Assembly: GCF_001039355.2 (NCBI RefSeq)
Contig: NW_019775980.1
Coordinates: forward strand, 241,434-305,433
Direction: 5' to 3'
DNA length: 64,000 nucleotides
Source of the DNA: Lingula anatina
Taxonomy: Eukaryota > Brachiopoda > Lingulata > Lingulida > Lingulidae
Shown here: positions 34,296 through 48,600 of the stretch, piece by piece
How positions within the stretch are numbered: position 1 is the first letter of the stretch
How the letters are laid out: each line of letters starts with the position of its first letter
Program-made: the position numbers and the translations under genes
Notes under the pieces: model-generated
Seen by the model: the letters and a program-made list of their open reading frames with translations, nothing else
Told to the model about the DNA's origin: nothing
Databases searched by the model: none

Positions 34296-35440
34296 TTATT
34301 GGTGTTCAGTTTGTCAATTACCGGGAAATTCCTTTGATCTCCAGACTTACTTTAGACATTACATTTTGATTAAATTTGGCCTTTCAAGTCAGAATGAAAC
34401 ACCCAAAGGGAGCATGATGTAAATACTAACATTATTTAGATCACATATGTGAAGAAATGTAAACAAACTCTACCCTGTCCCTGTGATGAAAACATCATTG
34501 ATGTCGGGCATTTTGGAATTGACGGACATATTGAATTTACTGCCTTTTACATTATGCAAATCTGTAACTCAAAGGTTCTCAACACTCCTATCAATATGTG
34601 ACGTGATCGTGCTCTTTTTGTCATATACTTCTTCTAATTTTTCTGTCATATTTTCCTTAAAATATGCTATGGAAGAAGAGACGGCATATCTGCAGTGAGA
34701 AATGTCAACGATATCCAACCTGTTGTATAGAAGGATATGAAATCTCGGTCCAACAACACTAACGCTTTGACTTCCTTGGTGTAAAAGTACTTAAAAACGT
34801 CTTACAGAGGGGAAATCTGGCGCCGGTTGTCATTCAATATCGCGAGACTGCGATCACTTAAATTCATCTGTTTTGTTGTTTTTTATTGGAAATAAAGGTT
34901 TAATTTCGCTCAAATGCAGAGGCGAACACAAATACGTTACATCAACAAGCTTTTTTTTTTGTAAGAAAACCATCTGTAAATTAACCTGCGTCTACTACTC
35001 TTACATACGATAAGACCTGTTTCTGGAACCGTCCTGCTTTCGATTCTCAGCCGTTCCCAGAAATGAGGAAATAAGGAGAGAGAGGGAAACTGTTTTCTAT
35101 TATCCCTGGTTGTAAAAATTTGGTGTTTGAGCAGTGTCCGTAGCTATCGCAGCAAGAACCATCTTACCTATTGGAAATTATTGTTTATTTCCTTCTGATG
35201 CACTACCGAATCTCAGTCTAATTTATCATTTACCACGCGTCACCTTTACCTTATTTCACCACGGCCCAAGACAGGGTGTCCGTGAAGCCAACCTAAGGTG
35301 ACCATTTATCTGTCCAAAGTCAATCAGGGATACACTGACCAAAACATTAACATTAAGCAAATACCTCTATTGTATTGACCGTGGTATGTTACCTGGGTAA
35401 GGCATGGAACCCTTTAAGGTTAGAGATTAACCGCAGTAAG
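34296..35440. other. Intergenic, nothing recognised
   Basis: No coding, RNA or mobile-element signature was found. Confidence 0.5.
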
Positions 35441-35445
35441 AAGTA

Positions 35446-35845
35446 CCATGCAGGGTACCATGACAAGGTACCATCTGACACCACGGGAAGGTACCACACA
35501 GGGTACCATGATCAGGCACCACCTGATATCACGGGCAGGTACCACACAGGGTACCATGACCAGGTACCATCTGATACCACGGGAAGGTACCACACAGGGT
35601 ACCATGACCAGGTACCATCTGATATCACGGGAAGGTACCACACAGGGTACCATGACCAGGTACCATCTGATATCACGGGAAGGTACCACACAGGGTACCA
35701 TGACCAGGTACCATCTGATATCACGGGAAGGTACCACACAGGGTACCATGACCAGGTGCCATCTGATATCACGGGAAGGTACCACACATGGTACCATGAC
35801 CAGGTACCACCTGATATCACGGAAAGGTGCCGTCATGGTACCCTG
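35446..35845. repeat. 48-bp minisatellite, about eight copies
   Basis: The unit contains GGTACCATCTGATATCACGG followed by GAAGGTACCACACAGGGTAC and CATGACCA. Because 48 is divisible by three, four reading frames stay open across the array, reading for example YHTGYHDQVPSDITGR on the + strand. The units are rich in GGTACC palindromes and differ by few substitutions. The open frames follow from the repeat and have no gene-like flanks. Confidence 0.92.
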
Positions 35846-38599
35846 TATGGATAAAAAGTAACCAGAATTGAAGTATAGGGATGATTTTTTATCAGGCTGA
35901 AAGCGGACCCTGTGGTCTGAGAGTACTATGACATGTAGTGTTGATAACCATCAATATAAGTAAGGTTACCAAAGTGATGAAATCAGCCTAATCTCGGGGA
36001 ATATTCTATACCACTGGAAATAAGAGAGAGAATGGATACATAAGATACCATTTGTTAAGAAAAATTGGGTTTGAAGTAAGTTACGGCGCAGAAATAAAAT
36101 AGTGCTGTCCTTAGAGGAAAGCAGATCGATAGTCAGAGAATTTTGGGAGATTTGGTTTCAACAAATTTGCATCGAAGGAGAAGTTTTATTGAACGATGTT
36201 CGCCTGTAGTCATCTGATATACCAGATATAGAAAAAGTCTGTCAGCATCTAGATAAGTGTCGATTTTATTTTTCTTTTAGAAATGAAGCTGACCTTAACT
36301 GCTGATGTCTATTGACAGGGTCGTCCTTTAGTATGAAGGTCACACACTGTTGTGTTACTGGTGACAAGATCTCGCTGTCACTTGTCCACTTTTCATGGTT
36401 CACTTCCCAAAATATTGACAAAACATTGAATAATAAGATTAAAGTAATCGAACTCGTTTCCTAATGCATGCATTTTCCAGCGCAGATAAATCCGACTTCA
36501 AATGAATCAATGTTTTGCTTTCCCAAAAATATCTCCCCAAGTTTCCAAGACTACCGGATACCAAGAAACCCTGCTAGTACTTTCAATTTCCATTTACTGA
36601 TATTGCAACTAAGTGGTCAGAGTTCTCTGGAAGTCAGTGTGAAAATTACTGATATAAACACGAAATGTACTTTGATAGAAGCATCCAAATCAAATTATAT
36701 CAGTCCGACTCGATTTAGAAATGAAGTAAACGAAAACGTCAGCACCAACTGAAAATTGATTGGAACGCTTATGTCTCACTTTCCCAAAACTATTGGCATG
36801 TGTGTCTGATATATTTTGACTAGCACGTCCCGCGGGTCTGCTTAGAGCACTATTGTCTTTGCCTGCATTATTGACACTGGTCCCACTCGTGCTCCGAATA
36901 GATCTCAATAAATACAACGAGCGCATTTATCACTTCTGGGATGACAAAATTACACGGAAAATTAGATTACAGGAGAGACATGAATTATATTGAATCAAAG
37001 ATGGATATGAACTAGATCGACTGCGGTTTGTTCCATTTCAGCCGGAGTGGAGATTAGTCTGTCTTTGCTCAGTAATTTATTCAGTACTTGGGTAAATATC
37101 GCTGCACTGTCCTCGTGGTGTCAGTTTAATTTAAAACCATGTCTATCCATACGCTGATAAATGTGCATATTTGTCTCCTAAGCTGAATTGGAGATGGTAC
37201 TTCGTGAATCCACCCGAATGTGGTCTCTGAATGGACCGGTGATGATGGCAAAGAGAATACTCCTCTTGTAGAGGTCATTTCAGGGAAAATCTTTAAAATA
37301 AAGCACGTTTGTTGCGAAGCCGTGGCAATAAATTAAATGTAGGGAATTTCGTTGCCATGGTTCTAATCCCCCCCCCCCCCCCTGCAGCAAGGCGAGTTTA
37401 CATCTAAATGGGACCAATCCTTTTCAGAACGATTCTTCACTAAGCTTGACTCACCTAAAGAACAAAAAGCGCACCCGTTTTCCAAACTATAGTCACAGAG
37501 GCTGTAATCAGTCTATATAAGAGAACAATTGAAACCAGTACCCCCGCGTGAAAATTGCATCTATACACAAAATAAATAGGCACATCCTAAAACGAAATCA
37601 CTCAGCTCAAAATAAGTGTAAAAAAATTATCTTCAAAACTTTCAGAAGGTCCCTGACTTGAAAACTCGAGAGACAGATGATCACAGACAATATTAATTCT
37701 CGCTGACATTTTGTTTGAACAAAAACACCCTTTCTTATACAACAGCTTTGTTGAAAATCAGTTGCTGAGACATAATTGTAAAGTAATCCCATGTTTTACT
37801 AACAATGAATCGCAATCATTGCTGTGAATAAGCTATATTCATATAGTCATTTTTTGGTGCCACCTTATCTTTAATCCCGTAAAACTAACCGCGTGTGATA
37901 GCTTCATTACGTAAAATACGCCAATCGTCTTGCACGGTAGAAAATAAGAAATAATATTGGATAACCCCCTGCAAAGCAAGAGGAAAGATAAAAGGAAACC
38001 GCTGAGTGCAAAGCAACACATGAATGTTTGAAACTATGCTGCCTTAATAGATTTTGCCTTTCGTTTGGCCCTTATGACGTCATTGTGACGTAGATAAGAT
38101 TTGAACTGCCATTCACATTCTGCATTCGTTATCTTTCTTTTTTTTATCTCGAAGAGGCATACTGGGCTACGATAAACTAGATCTCTCTTGAATTGCTCGG
38201 GTAGCTAAATATTTACATACTTTCTATAGAGTTCAATCCTCTATTTATTTTCTCTGGTGCTTGCTTTTACAGGACGTCTTAATCCAAGTTTTTTGGGCCG
38301 ATTCCTATCGCATTTGCCGAAGCTGACGTAAGCATGGGGGAAATATCTGTACCATTTTTTTCTCCGCACCTGTATGTTGTCGACAAAATAGCTCCAGGTG
38401 ATACAAATGTGTTCTCCACCGCTGGTAGTCTGAGGTAAATAATTACTGGAAAATCTTGCCATCCCAGATCTGTAAATGTCCTCCAGACCTGGGAAAGAAT
38501 TTTAGAAAAAAGTTAAAGTGACTGTCTGCATTCTAGAGCAGTATTGTTATTTTAAGTATTTTTTTCTAATTTATTTTAATCACTTTTTATCCTGTTTGA

Positions 38600-38651
38600 T
38601 TATTTATTTATTTATTTATTTATTTATCTATTTATTTATTTATTTATTTAT
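38600..38651. repeat. (TTTA)n microsatellite
   Basis: About 13 tetranucleotide units with one TCTA variant. Confidence 0.95.
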
Positions 38652-39941
38652 CATTGTCCTGAAAGTTGCCAAGTTGTTCTTGTGGTGATCATGAAACTCA
38701 ATATCAATTTCAATCATTGAATCATAGTTAATAACATCAACACAATTATCAAGACGAAAAATAACATTAATATTTGTGTAACTAAAAAACCAGAAATGCT
38801 TACTAGCAACGCATTCGTCAGTAGTTCTGAACAATACACTAGTTCTTCTAATAAGACAACAATGATAATCAGCAGCAGAAGAGAGAATAACAATGTTGTC
38901 TAACAAAACGGACGATTAGCCTAATTAAGCTTTCTGTAAAAACAGTGAACAGCGAGAATCAGAAAACAGAAAGCCTTGAAAATATGGCGCACAGTACTGG
39001 AATTTCAAACATTGAGTTCAAATTAAAACATTCTACCGGTAAGAAAAAAGATTATGTTGATGTGTAATGAAGAATGAAAAGGAACGTATCTTCAAAAGTA
39101 CAAACAAGAAAAACTACCTTGATTCTGAAGCTATGAGTCGAAGGAAAAGCATTTACCTGTGCGTTCAGACAGACTCAAAACGCTTCTAGTTCAAAACCAC
39201 ACCTGGCAATGCTACTGAACCAAATTGTGCTTTCTATATAAAGTGAAAGAGAGAACTGGAAAATACACAGCAAAGGAACGGCATCAGTGAAGAACAACCT
39301 TGGAATTTCAAGAATTGTATTCAAAGCATTTCATGAAATGGAAGAAAGAAGATGAAAAAGGTTTTTGCAGTGGCTTGATGAGTAACGTTATCACAACACA
39401 CCAGATATCATCCCTAATGGCTGAGACATGAGTCGAAGCCAAAAAACATTTACCAACATTGTGTGCTCAGACTTGGACCAGACCGCAACAGTAATGTATC
39501 AGAAGTTTATTTGCCTTAAACCGTTCTCTGTTCAAAATAGCGAATTTTTTGTTGGCGGCGTCGAAAATCTGTAGGTCCAGCTGGAGGGGGTGGGGGGGGG
39601 GGGTGAATGGAGGTACTGAAACGTACTCTCTGGGAAATAAAAACAACTGATGTATTGGTCAGGTAATCCAGTCTGATGATTCAATCTAGACCCAAACCGG
39701 TCTTGGTCTCACCACGTGTCTGAGTGCGCCCTCTATCTGTTAACTTGAGATAAATGTCCTGTAAACAACCCTCTGTTCTGGCAATGCGTCAGAAACCAAG
39801 AAGTAAATACCACATATGGCGGGGTGCAGCAGCTATCTGTGCTTATAAACCGCACATCAGAACCAGCGGCAAAATATAGGGAAGAAAAAGAGGATGATAA
39901 AAAATTAGTTAGGCATTGCCACAAGACATAGTGATCAAATA

Positions 39942-39961
39942 AGAGAGAGAGTGTGTGTGTA

Positions 39962-40018
<57 letters not shown>
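39942..40018. repeat. (GA/GT)n compound microsatellite
   Basis: Short GA run, then GT units, then a longer GA run. Confidence 0.95.
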
Positions 40019-41922
40019 CTCAGAGAAGAAAACCTTTCATCTCCCGGTCATTTAAAATGTTATACAGCCTGTTGAAAAAATTGCACTTGCAGTCTCAATC
40101 CTGCTTTTGCATCTGTCCATTCCGTCACTTGTCTGTCATTGGAAATAACCCCCATCTTCAGGTAAGTGCGCCCATCCTGTGCACTCTCTGCAAAATAACT
40201 GAAGACGACCGTCTGTTTACTGAAAAAATTAAAGATCGAGAAGCCGCCCAAAGCAAACACGGGTTCCTCATCAAAGAGAAATCATTACGACGGACCTCGA
40301 GCGTGTTGGAAATTACAGTTTGATGAGAATTGCAAGCGTTGCTCTCATCTTAAGTGATTGACTTGTCTTAGGTTATTAAGGAACACGCGGGAAGAGGGCG
40401 GCAGAAGGGACAGAAATAGACGCTGTTTAAGTGGGGTCATAGTGTTAAACAAATAATGCAGACAGTTGTGACTTCATATTAAGACGCTTGGTGTAACAAG
40501 GAAAGAACAATACAAAGGATATGTGTATATTCTGGCGCTTTAAAACGCCTAAAGAGAGAAAAGTAAAAAAAAAAAAAAGCGGAGAGAGGGAGACAAAACA
40601 AAAGAAAGAAGACTTCATTTAAACTATTGGCGTTTCTCCGAATATTTGAGAAGTTTGCGAACAGAGTCCATTCAATCTACTGCACAGGTGATGCCACTAC
40701 AGAGGCCGTCTAGTTTTACTAGGTAAAAAGTTTTGGAGAACGCACCCCCCCCCCTCTCATGTCCCGTGTTCGAAAAAGGGACGATATCCGTACTCTAAGG
40801 GATGCACATATTTTCATACTATTTGTCTTCTTCACGGTAATTCATGTGAATCTCCCAAGAGAGTTTTGAGCCATAATTTCATTTATAACAAAACATTCAA
40901 AGTGAATATTCTCAAACGAGAAAGAAATAATAAAAGATGAATAAAATACTTGCACCAAGTCTATTTTTATGTTTTATTGCCAACAAAGGCTATTACCATG
41001 GGTCCTTGCTGCACAGGGTGTTTCAATATAAATGTGAACCATTTAGAGGTAAACAATTTCATTATATTTTTTTCGGGGTTAATAGAAAATAGAACAGCAT
41101 TTTTTAAATCATCCAAGGAAATGGCATGCTCAACCGAAGATATATTACACATTGTGTAATGCTGTAGCTGAAAACGGTACAGAGGAGATGCCGCAGCAGG
41201 TTTAATGTCAATAAGTTTCTTATAAGTTTCAAATTATCAATCCTGGAAAAGAAATTTGAGCACACAGGAACATGGATGAACACCACTAAGATAGGGAAAC
41301 CATCAACAAGTGACCGAAAGTTGACAGCAAGATCGCAGGAGAATATGGACACAGTGCAGGATTCTTTTGGAGGGAGTCCAAGTATAGAACCAGCGTCGAG
41401 ACGCCACATTTGTCTCGTTAAGTTGAATTAAAAAAAAAAAACATGCAAAATGAACACTCATTCTAATTATCATCATTTCAGCTATTAGGAAAACTTGTTT
41501 TAGACATTTTAAACATTTATTTTAGATTGTTGTACCAGCGCCTCTCCCAGAGTAATGCTTTGCCCACAGATATATTAGAGGACATCAGACATAAATGTAA
41601 CAAGATTGAACCCTTACAGAAATAACGGAGGCGAACAGGGAGTAATGACACTCATTAGAATTATGTCGATTTATTGAACCGGTAATTTTGGTTTATAGAC
41701 TCGGCGTTGTTAAGGCAAAGGAAAAAGACGTTAGCTGCGTCAATTCATGATAGCTGAAGTGTGCTATCTGCAAAGGTTTTCTGAGGCCATCGACTGCAAT
41801 AGTAAACAAAATAAATTGCTGTAATAGATTTTAGATTTTATTATGAGCCAGTTTTACGTCAAATGTGAGGGTAAATTATTTAACAGACAGGACTTTGGGA
41901 GGAGCAGTCCATAAGGGAGATG

Positions 41923-42051
41923 AAGTGTGTGTGTGTGTGTGTGTGTGCGTGCGTGTGTGTGTGTGTGTGTGTGTGTGTTTGTGTACGTGTGTGCCTTGTG
42001 TGTGCGTGTATGCGCGCGTGTGCGTGTATGTGCGTGTATGATTGCTCAGCC
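41923..42051. repeat. (GT)n imperfect microsatellite
   Basis: GT units with scattered GC and TA interruptions. The Cys/Val and Thr/His open frames on the two strands are artefacts of the repeat. Confidence 0.95.
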
Positions 42052-43224
42052 TTGTGTGTGAATGATAGATATGAGAGAATGTGCATAGCTGTTGCGTGTG
42101 CATGAGTGCGCGTACTTCGATCACGTGCAACAAGAAATTGGCAGAGAGAAAGACAGAGAAATAGTACGTGACAGAGTGTATGCTTTTCAGGAATTAGGGA
42201 GATAGCGACCGCGCATGAAGCAGAAAATGGTGTTTTTGAATTATTAAAACTTTTTAGGCTTCGGACAGTGTATGCGGCTTACGATATAAAAGGCCATTGC
42301 ACTTTCGCTTGATCTCACTATGGAAATATGGTAATTCCATGGTCTCACTCAGCCGTTTACGTCAAGTTTGCGTCTGTTGGTTGAAATCTGCGTAACATAT
42401 AATGAAAGAAAGAAATGAAGATATTATTTTTCTAAATGTCAAGAAGATACTGAACTGCTTTTCAATTGGTCTTTCTCTTTAGTGAGGTCTATATCCCTCA
42501 ACAAGGCTATCGATTTCTTACATTTGGGATATCAGTAGACCAGTTTAACAGTAAAGATAATCGCGTATAATTCCGCAAAATCTCAATATTCTCTAAGTAC
42601 ATGTGAGTGCTTTCGCGTTTCTAATATCCGTGAACCTCATATGAAAAACATTATATCGTGCTTAACTTTTCATTTGTTATATATAAGCAACATAAAGGCA
42701 AATGGAAATTTTGGAATTCTACCAAAATGCATATCTCATTAGAAAGGTTTTGCGATTATCGGGGATTTTCACGTGGCAAATGCCCCGCGCTGACGTCATA
42801 ACGGCATCAATCTTTACTTCAATTCTAATAACAAACTGTTTACAAGGCTGTCAAGTATACCTGATGACCATTTGACATGTGGTATACAATACTTATGACT
42901 TAGTAATAGTGGGTTTAAATGGGTATGTAAAACAACTCGTTCACTATCAGTAATGTTCTCACAACTGATTTCTATTGTCTATTTCCCCGTTTTAAATCAA
43001 TCAAAAACCCATGATCGCGGCTCATCCTAGTAGACAACTTTGTTTAATACAATAAACTAAATCGCTAGAATGCAAAATGATTCTTTCTGACACGATATAC
43101 TGCATTTCGAGATTTTGATTACTCTTTTGATACATTTCTCTTAAAGCACAATGCCATCTCCGCCATATTAACTTTTTCAAAACCTTGATGCAAATGGGGG
43201 GGGGGGGGGGGTAGGGGGAGGGGG

Positions 43225-44050
43225 NNNNNNNNNNNNNNNNNNNNNNNNNNNNNNNNNNNNNNNNNNNNNNNNNNNNNNNNNNNNNNNNNNNNNNNNNNNN
43301 NNNNNNNNNNNNNNNNNNNNNNNNNNNNNNNNNNNNNNNNNNNNNNNNNNNNNNNNNNNNNNNNNNNNNNNNNNNNNNNNNNNNNNNNNNNNNNNNNNNN
43401 NNNNNNNNNNNNNNNNNNNNNNNNNNNNNNNNNNNNNNNNNNNNNNNNNNNNNNNNNNNNNNNNNNNNNNNNNNNNNNNNNNNNNNNNNNNNNNNNNNNN
43501 NNNNNNNNNNNNNNNNNNNNNNNNNNNNNNNNNNNNNNNNNNNNNNNNNNNNNNNNNNNNNNNNNNNNNNNNNNNNNNNNNNNNNNNNNNNNNNNNNNNN
43601 NNNNNNNNNNNNNNNNNNNNNNNNNNNNNNNNNNNNNNNNNNNNNNNNNNNNNNNNNNNNNNNNNNNNNNNNNNNNNNNNNNNNNNNNNNNNNNNNNNNN
43701 NNNNNNNNNNNNNNNNNNNNNNNNNNNNNNNNNNNNNNNNNNNNNNNNNNNNNNNNNNNNNNNNNNNNNNNNNNNNNNNNNNNNNNNNNNNNNNNNNNNN
43801 NNNNNNNNNNNNNNNNNNNNNNNNNNNNNNNNNNNNNNNNNNNNNNNNNNNNNNNNNNNNNNNNNNNNNNNNNNNNNNNNNNNNNNNNNNNNNNNNNNNN
43901 NNNNNNNNNNNNNNNNNNNNNNNNNNNNNNNNNNNNNNNNNNNNNNNNNNNNNNNNNNNNNNNNNNNNNNNNNNNNNNNNNNNNNNNNNNNNNNNNNNNN
44001 NNNNNNNNNNNNNNNNNNNNNNNNNNNNNNNNNNNNNNNNNNNNNNNNNN
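43225..44050. other. Assembly gap (826 N)
   Basis: A run of N flanked on the left by poly-G (from about 43197) and on the right by GAGGAGG and poly-G. The assembly probably failed on G-rich low-complexity sequence. Confidence 0.99.
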
Positions 44051-45992
44051 GAGGAGGGGGGGGGAGAAAAGACGCAACAGTAGTCTTTTCTTTGGGGGCA
44101 TATTATACGCCCCACCTTTAATAATTATATGTTAAGTCACTGTAGCTAAGTGTATTTATTTTCATCTATCACTTCCCAACCTACGTTCAATAGTGACTCC
44201 TGTTTTCGCCCACACCCACACATACTTACAAAACATAGCAAATAATTTTATTCCAAAAGTCTTGGTTATAAATGGATTTATCCCTTCGCATTTTAAAGGT
44301 AATTTTTGAAATTCATTTTTAATTCAATTTTAATTTTTCATTCCTTATTAATAAATTTTGTGTGTGATCTCGCCATCATCTCGGCATTTAGATGCTTCTT
44401 GATTAACTCAGTGAATGTTTATCAATCCAAGTTTACCTAACTTTAAAACTTAAAAATTGCCCCCAGTGTATTTTACCAGTACATCAGGCAAACATTACAT
44501 CAATAGTTTTATTGTACGTTTTTTTTTTTTTAATTTTTTTTTTTTAATTATTATTATTTTTTTTTTTTTAGTTTTTGGATTATATCTTTCAGTTAATTGA
44601 AAATGCACATAGCACCAAGATTATTTTTAACAAAATTACATCCAGAAGTAACAACCTGGTAACGTGCAGTACGTGGAAATGGGGACTCAAGAAGACGTCA
44701 AAAACTCAGAAAGTCTGGCTTCAAATATCCTTTGAAATAAAACTTTTGTCGCTCTTATAAATATATCCTTCAAAGCCAATTTTCCAACCGAAGTTTTGAC
44801 CAGATCATGACACTACATCATCACATACAAGTGGGCGTTTCACAAGAACTCTGGAGTAAGCGCGACGCACACCGTAGATTACGACCTCAGCCAACGACAT
44901 CTCAAGACCATCCGTCAGCTGTGCCTTTTGCATCAGTGCACGACCTTCTGAAGCGTGAAGCAAAGACCTTACTCGATATGCTTCTTAAATAGATCTTGGG
45001 TTAACAAAACCAGTCGTCCAAGAGCAGACACAACTGTACAAACCCCACGGAAAGGATAGCTCAGCTGATAGACCAAAGTGTGCGCCGGCCTTGAAAAAGC
45101 ATTGAAGAACCCAGAAACAAGCTCGCAATTGCCATTTGCTTCATCAAAGAGCAGCCAATATCCTTGAGTGAACCATCGCTGCGGATTCCCCGTAGAGAAC
45201 TGATTTACCTCACTTGTGCTACATGTTCCGCCGTGGCTTTATTAAAGTAAATCATTATTTCCAGCGTCGCCCCAGCAAAGATCAAAGGATAAGTCATTTG
45301 TTAATTAAGTACGATAAAAACGAAATTTGTCGCGACAATTTGCAATGACCTTTATCTTGACTGGACTACGATTTGAACGGCCTACGCCTGAAACAATAGA
45401 TCTAGAATGCTCTACCTTTATGCTTCCAGTCTTCCGTCCAAGGTTTCATTAAAAAAATTTACGTGGGATTTTGTGCTAATATTCTAGGTGCCATAAGCAA
45501 TTCATTAATTGTCAAGAATCATTTTTCTGTTGAAAATCAATTTATGATTACCAGGCGTTTATACATTTTACGCCACCCATGCTTCAGGCAAGCCAGCGAT
45601 TACTTCCATAGTTTGGGATTTCACTTCGCGTTAAAATGCCATTTCCATGCGGCTATTGTAATTTCAGAGCCAAAACGTATTTCAAAAACGATTTTGGCAA
45701 CCAGAATCTGACAGTTAAAATGTTAATCCTGTAGAATTTAATTATGGAAAATTACCTATGGATGTTACATAAAAGACAATTCAATTAACCATCTATGTTT
45801 CAAGACGTAGAAAGAGAGAAAAAAAATCATTAACCATAAGGTTACGCTGTACCGTGAGATTGAATGAAACCCTGTCTTTTCTGTCACAATTCCTCCTCAG
45901 TTCGTTCATTCGACCTATGAAAGCTGATTTACATGCCCTGTCGCGCAATAACAAGTATGTTGACTTTGTTTTTGTTTTTTTTATTATTTTTG

Positions 45993-46024
<32 letters not shown>

Positions 46025-46570
46025 CATTATGATTTTATCAAACCCTAATCCTCTTTTCGAGATGGAAATTTATTGTGCCTTCTCATAAACCAGACGACAA
46101 TTCAAACCGAAGCGTCCGCACGGAAAGTAGGTGACCTCTACATCATCATGTAAATCAGGTGAGCGTTTTGGTGAGAGGTGCTCAGATAGGACCAAGGTCA
46201 GTAGAAGATGAAGAAGGATGTCCTATGCCATATTACTGCTACTGCCACATGTACACCGAAAAGATGGCAATGAAACCGGCATCAATGTCTCGTAAGTGCC
46301 GTACAAATGACAGAAAATGTATCATGTTACATTTCTTAGTTTTGAATTGTTGCTATTTTCCCCGAAATGGTGCACTCTAGGCATAATGACCATGGGGAAA
46401 TCTAACTGACGTGAAGGATGCTTTCTCTTAGCTTTCCCTCAGTGCCTTTTGGGCCCCCTTTTGTTTATGATACCATTAGATTTCCATGAACCATGAAGGT
46501 TCAATATGTTGTGTGTGCGTGTGTGTATAACGTATTTTGTTCACCTAAATGGTAAATTCGATACACACAC

Positions 46571-46604
<34 letters not shown>

Positions 46605-48380
46605 ACCTTGATTGCAATTTGTTTTAACAAATAATAAAATTAAAATAATATATAATTAATATTATAATGCATAGGACATGTACACTGACACGAATTGCTG
46701 TAATGAACATGTACTGCTTTATCGAATCCGTAGACATCGTTTCATGAATGTAAATTTCTTCCTTTAATTCCAGTGACTCTAACGTTTACGAAGATACCAG
46801 AAGAAATCCCAACATTATGTAACGGGCAAAATGCGCCCACGTTGCTGCAGAATTGTCTGCATGTACTAAAACGATCTTTTAACAATTATAGATATGGCAC
46901 TGTGGCTGTGAATAAACTTCCTCTGGTTCTCGGTGTTTTCAGTGCTGGGCGGTGATCAAATATCTGTTTTCTGAAGCAAAGTCAAACCATGGGGTAGGGT
47001 AAAGATTTCCACCCGATATAAACATTAATTTAATATTGTAGTAGTAGAATGGAGATCTTCCCTGCGTATATGATAATAAAACTATTCCTATTATATAGTT
47101 GTCAAAAAATTCCCAGGATTGGGTTCATTTACACGCCGTTTAGGACCTGAATTACAAAACAAGTGTAGAAAAAAAAAAAACAAAAAAAAAAAAACGGCAA
47201 ATGGACTTCATTTAGATATTGTTTGTCCATTAAAATGTTTCTGTAGGACTGCACAATTTTCGGGAGGTAATGAGTATTCTGAAAGGATTCAATTTTTATT
47301 TTAGATCGTCAACTTTTGTCAATTTTTCTCAAAAAATAGTGCACACTTAATAATTCCTAAATAAAATGTATAAATTTTTTAAATTAGATTATAAGATTTA
47401 TTATTTTATCTGTTATACTTTAGTCCACTCTAACAGTTTGGTAAGTTATTTATTTTATAATTGTAAGGAACTATCATCTGAAAATGCTATTTCAAAGGAT
47501 TTTGTGTAAATGGCAAAATCGATATTCTACCGTAGTGTATGTAAACCTTTATACTTCGTGTGGTTTGAATATTTATTGTGAAAAGCATCGCTTAAATGTG
47601 CAGAAGGGCGTTCTAATTAAAGTTGTTCTGTATTCTTAAAAATTTTCATTATTTCGGGAGCAAGGAGTAATTTAGAAAGACAGGCTTGCTTAGATATCAG
47701 TCCTGCATGCCCATGTTGTGTTACTTGTGCTTAGTGTCATCACTGGATACCCAGAACCAGAGTTAATTTTAAGTGAATGTGAAAAGTCACTTCAAGTACA
47801 CTGATTTTTGCGAAACCCTTTCCGTTTTGTTCGTATTTTACTCTGAATTTGGATAATCTTGTAAACCGTCCATGTCTTTATGTAGCTCCCAATTTGCTTT
47901 TCAAATGTAAATTTTCATCCACAGTTACGCCATCCACGATCTCTATTTTAGAATTTGGTGAAAAAAAAACATCGATTGGGAAAACAACCAGGTAACTTAC
48001 AAACATGAAGAAATTTTGGCAGATTATTTACATTTTTAAAATTGTTACAAGCTCAGAATTTGGACGGAAATGCTTTTGAAATTTGGTGGAATTCGATGAA
48101 GACAAGACACTAATGCCAACTTTGACAAAAAGCTGCCCAGTCCAATTTGTTGCAAAATCCATTTAGTCTATTATCAGTTCTTGCCAGTCTTTCAGTGTAA
48201 CGATATTTTTTTCATAAATCAAAGGATTCGGACTTTTAGAAACAATGTTCAAAGTGCATAAAATATTCGACTTGTTTTATTACAGATATATACCGTCTTT
48301 TTTGTTTGCTAAATTTTAATTTGTAATAACTTAGAGCACAAAATGTTATATTTTCGTTATTATTGCAGGGGTTAGTCGTA
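44051..48380. other. Gene-poor intergenic sequence
   Basis: Contains a T-rich tract at 44520-44572 and (GT)n runs at about 45993-46020 and 46567-46597. No coding similarity was recognised in the open frames (for example 44807-44992, 46159-46380). Confidence 0.5.
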
Positions 48381-48600
48381 TGGAATCGAACTCGAGTCCT
48401 GCTGCCTCCGAGCGGAGCGTGCTTTCCACTCCCCTAAGTGTTCCCACCCAACCTCTTCTGGTAGACTTTCTTCTTATAGTAACCATAGGGAATTTTTAAG
48501 AGCCCTTCCGGAAAAATATTTTATATGTTCCAAGTACTGGAATCGAACCCCCACCCCATTCTTCGAGTTCTGCCGAGCCAATGAAAACGCTTTAATCCAA
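48381..48600 (-). repeat. Two tRNA-like B-box motifs, possible tRNA-derived SINE debris
   Basis: On the minus strand, GGACTCGAGTTCGATTCC (complement of about 48382-48399) and GGGGGTTCGATTCC (complement of about 48539-48552) each match the pol III B box GGTTCGANNCC. They lie about 157 bp apart. Upstream of the first is TTAGGGGAGTGG, loosely like a D arm, and a GCTCCGCTCGGAGGC hairpin. The T-stem bases do not pair properly in either, so these are not functional tRNAs. Confidence 0.35.

Larger units (their letters stand above)
35846..43194. other. Gene-poor intergenic sequence
   Basis: No recognisable coding region. Simple repeats are listed separately. Single CRE-like octamers (TGACGTCA) occur near 38075 and 42792. 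Open frames such as 40057-40323 (+) carry no known domain. Confidence 0.5.

Noticed and set aside
35375-35861. Open frames of 159, 138, 137 and 102 codons with 16-residue repeats
   Set aside because: They follow from a 48-bp minisatellite whose length is divisible by three; no start, splice or transcript evidence supports them.
36468-36752. 94-codon + strand open frame in the gene-poor interval
   Set aside because: No recognisable domain or splice support; length is within chance expectation for 64 kb in six frames.
41876-42133. Cys/Val-rich and Thr/His-rich open frames
   Set aside because: They are translations of a GT/CA microsatellite.
43022-44115. Two long minus-strand open frames of 359 and 312 codons
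   Set aside because: Most of their length is the run of N at 43225-44050; the remaining residues come from poly-G/poly-C flanks.
45055-45110. tRNA A-box-like sequence GGATAGCTCAGCTGATAGA
   Set aside because: No B box lies at the expected distance and no cloverleaf can be drawn, so a tRNA gene is not supported.
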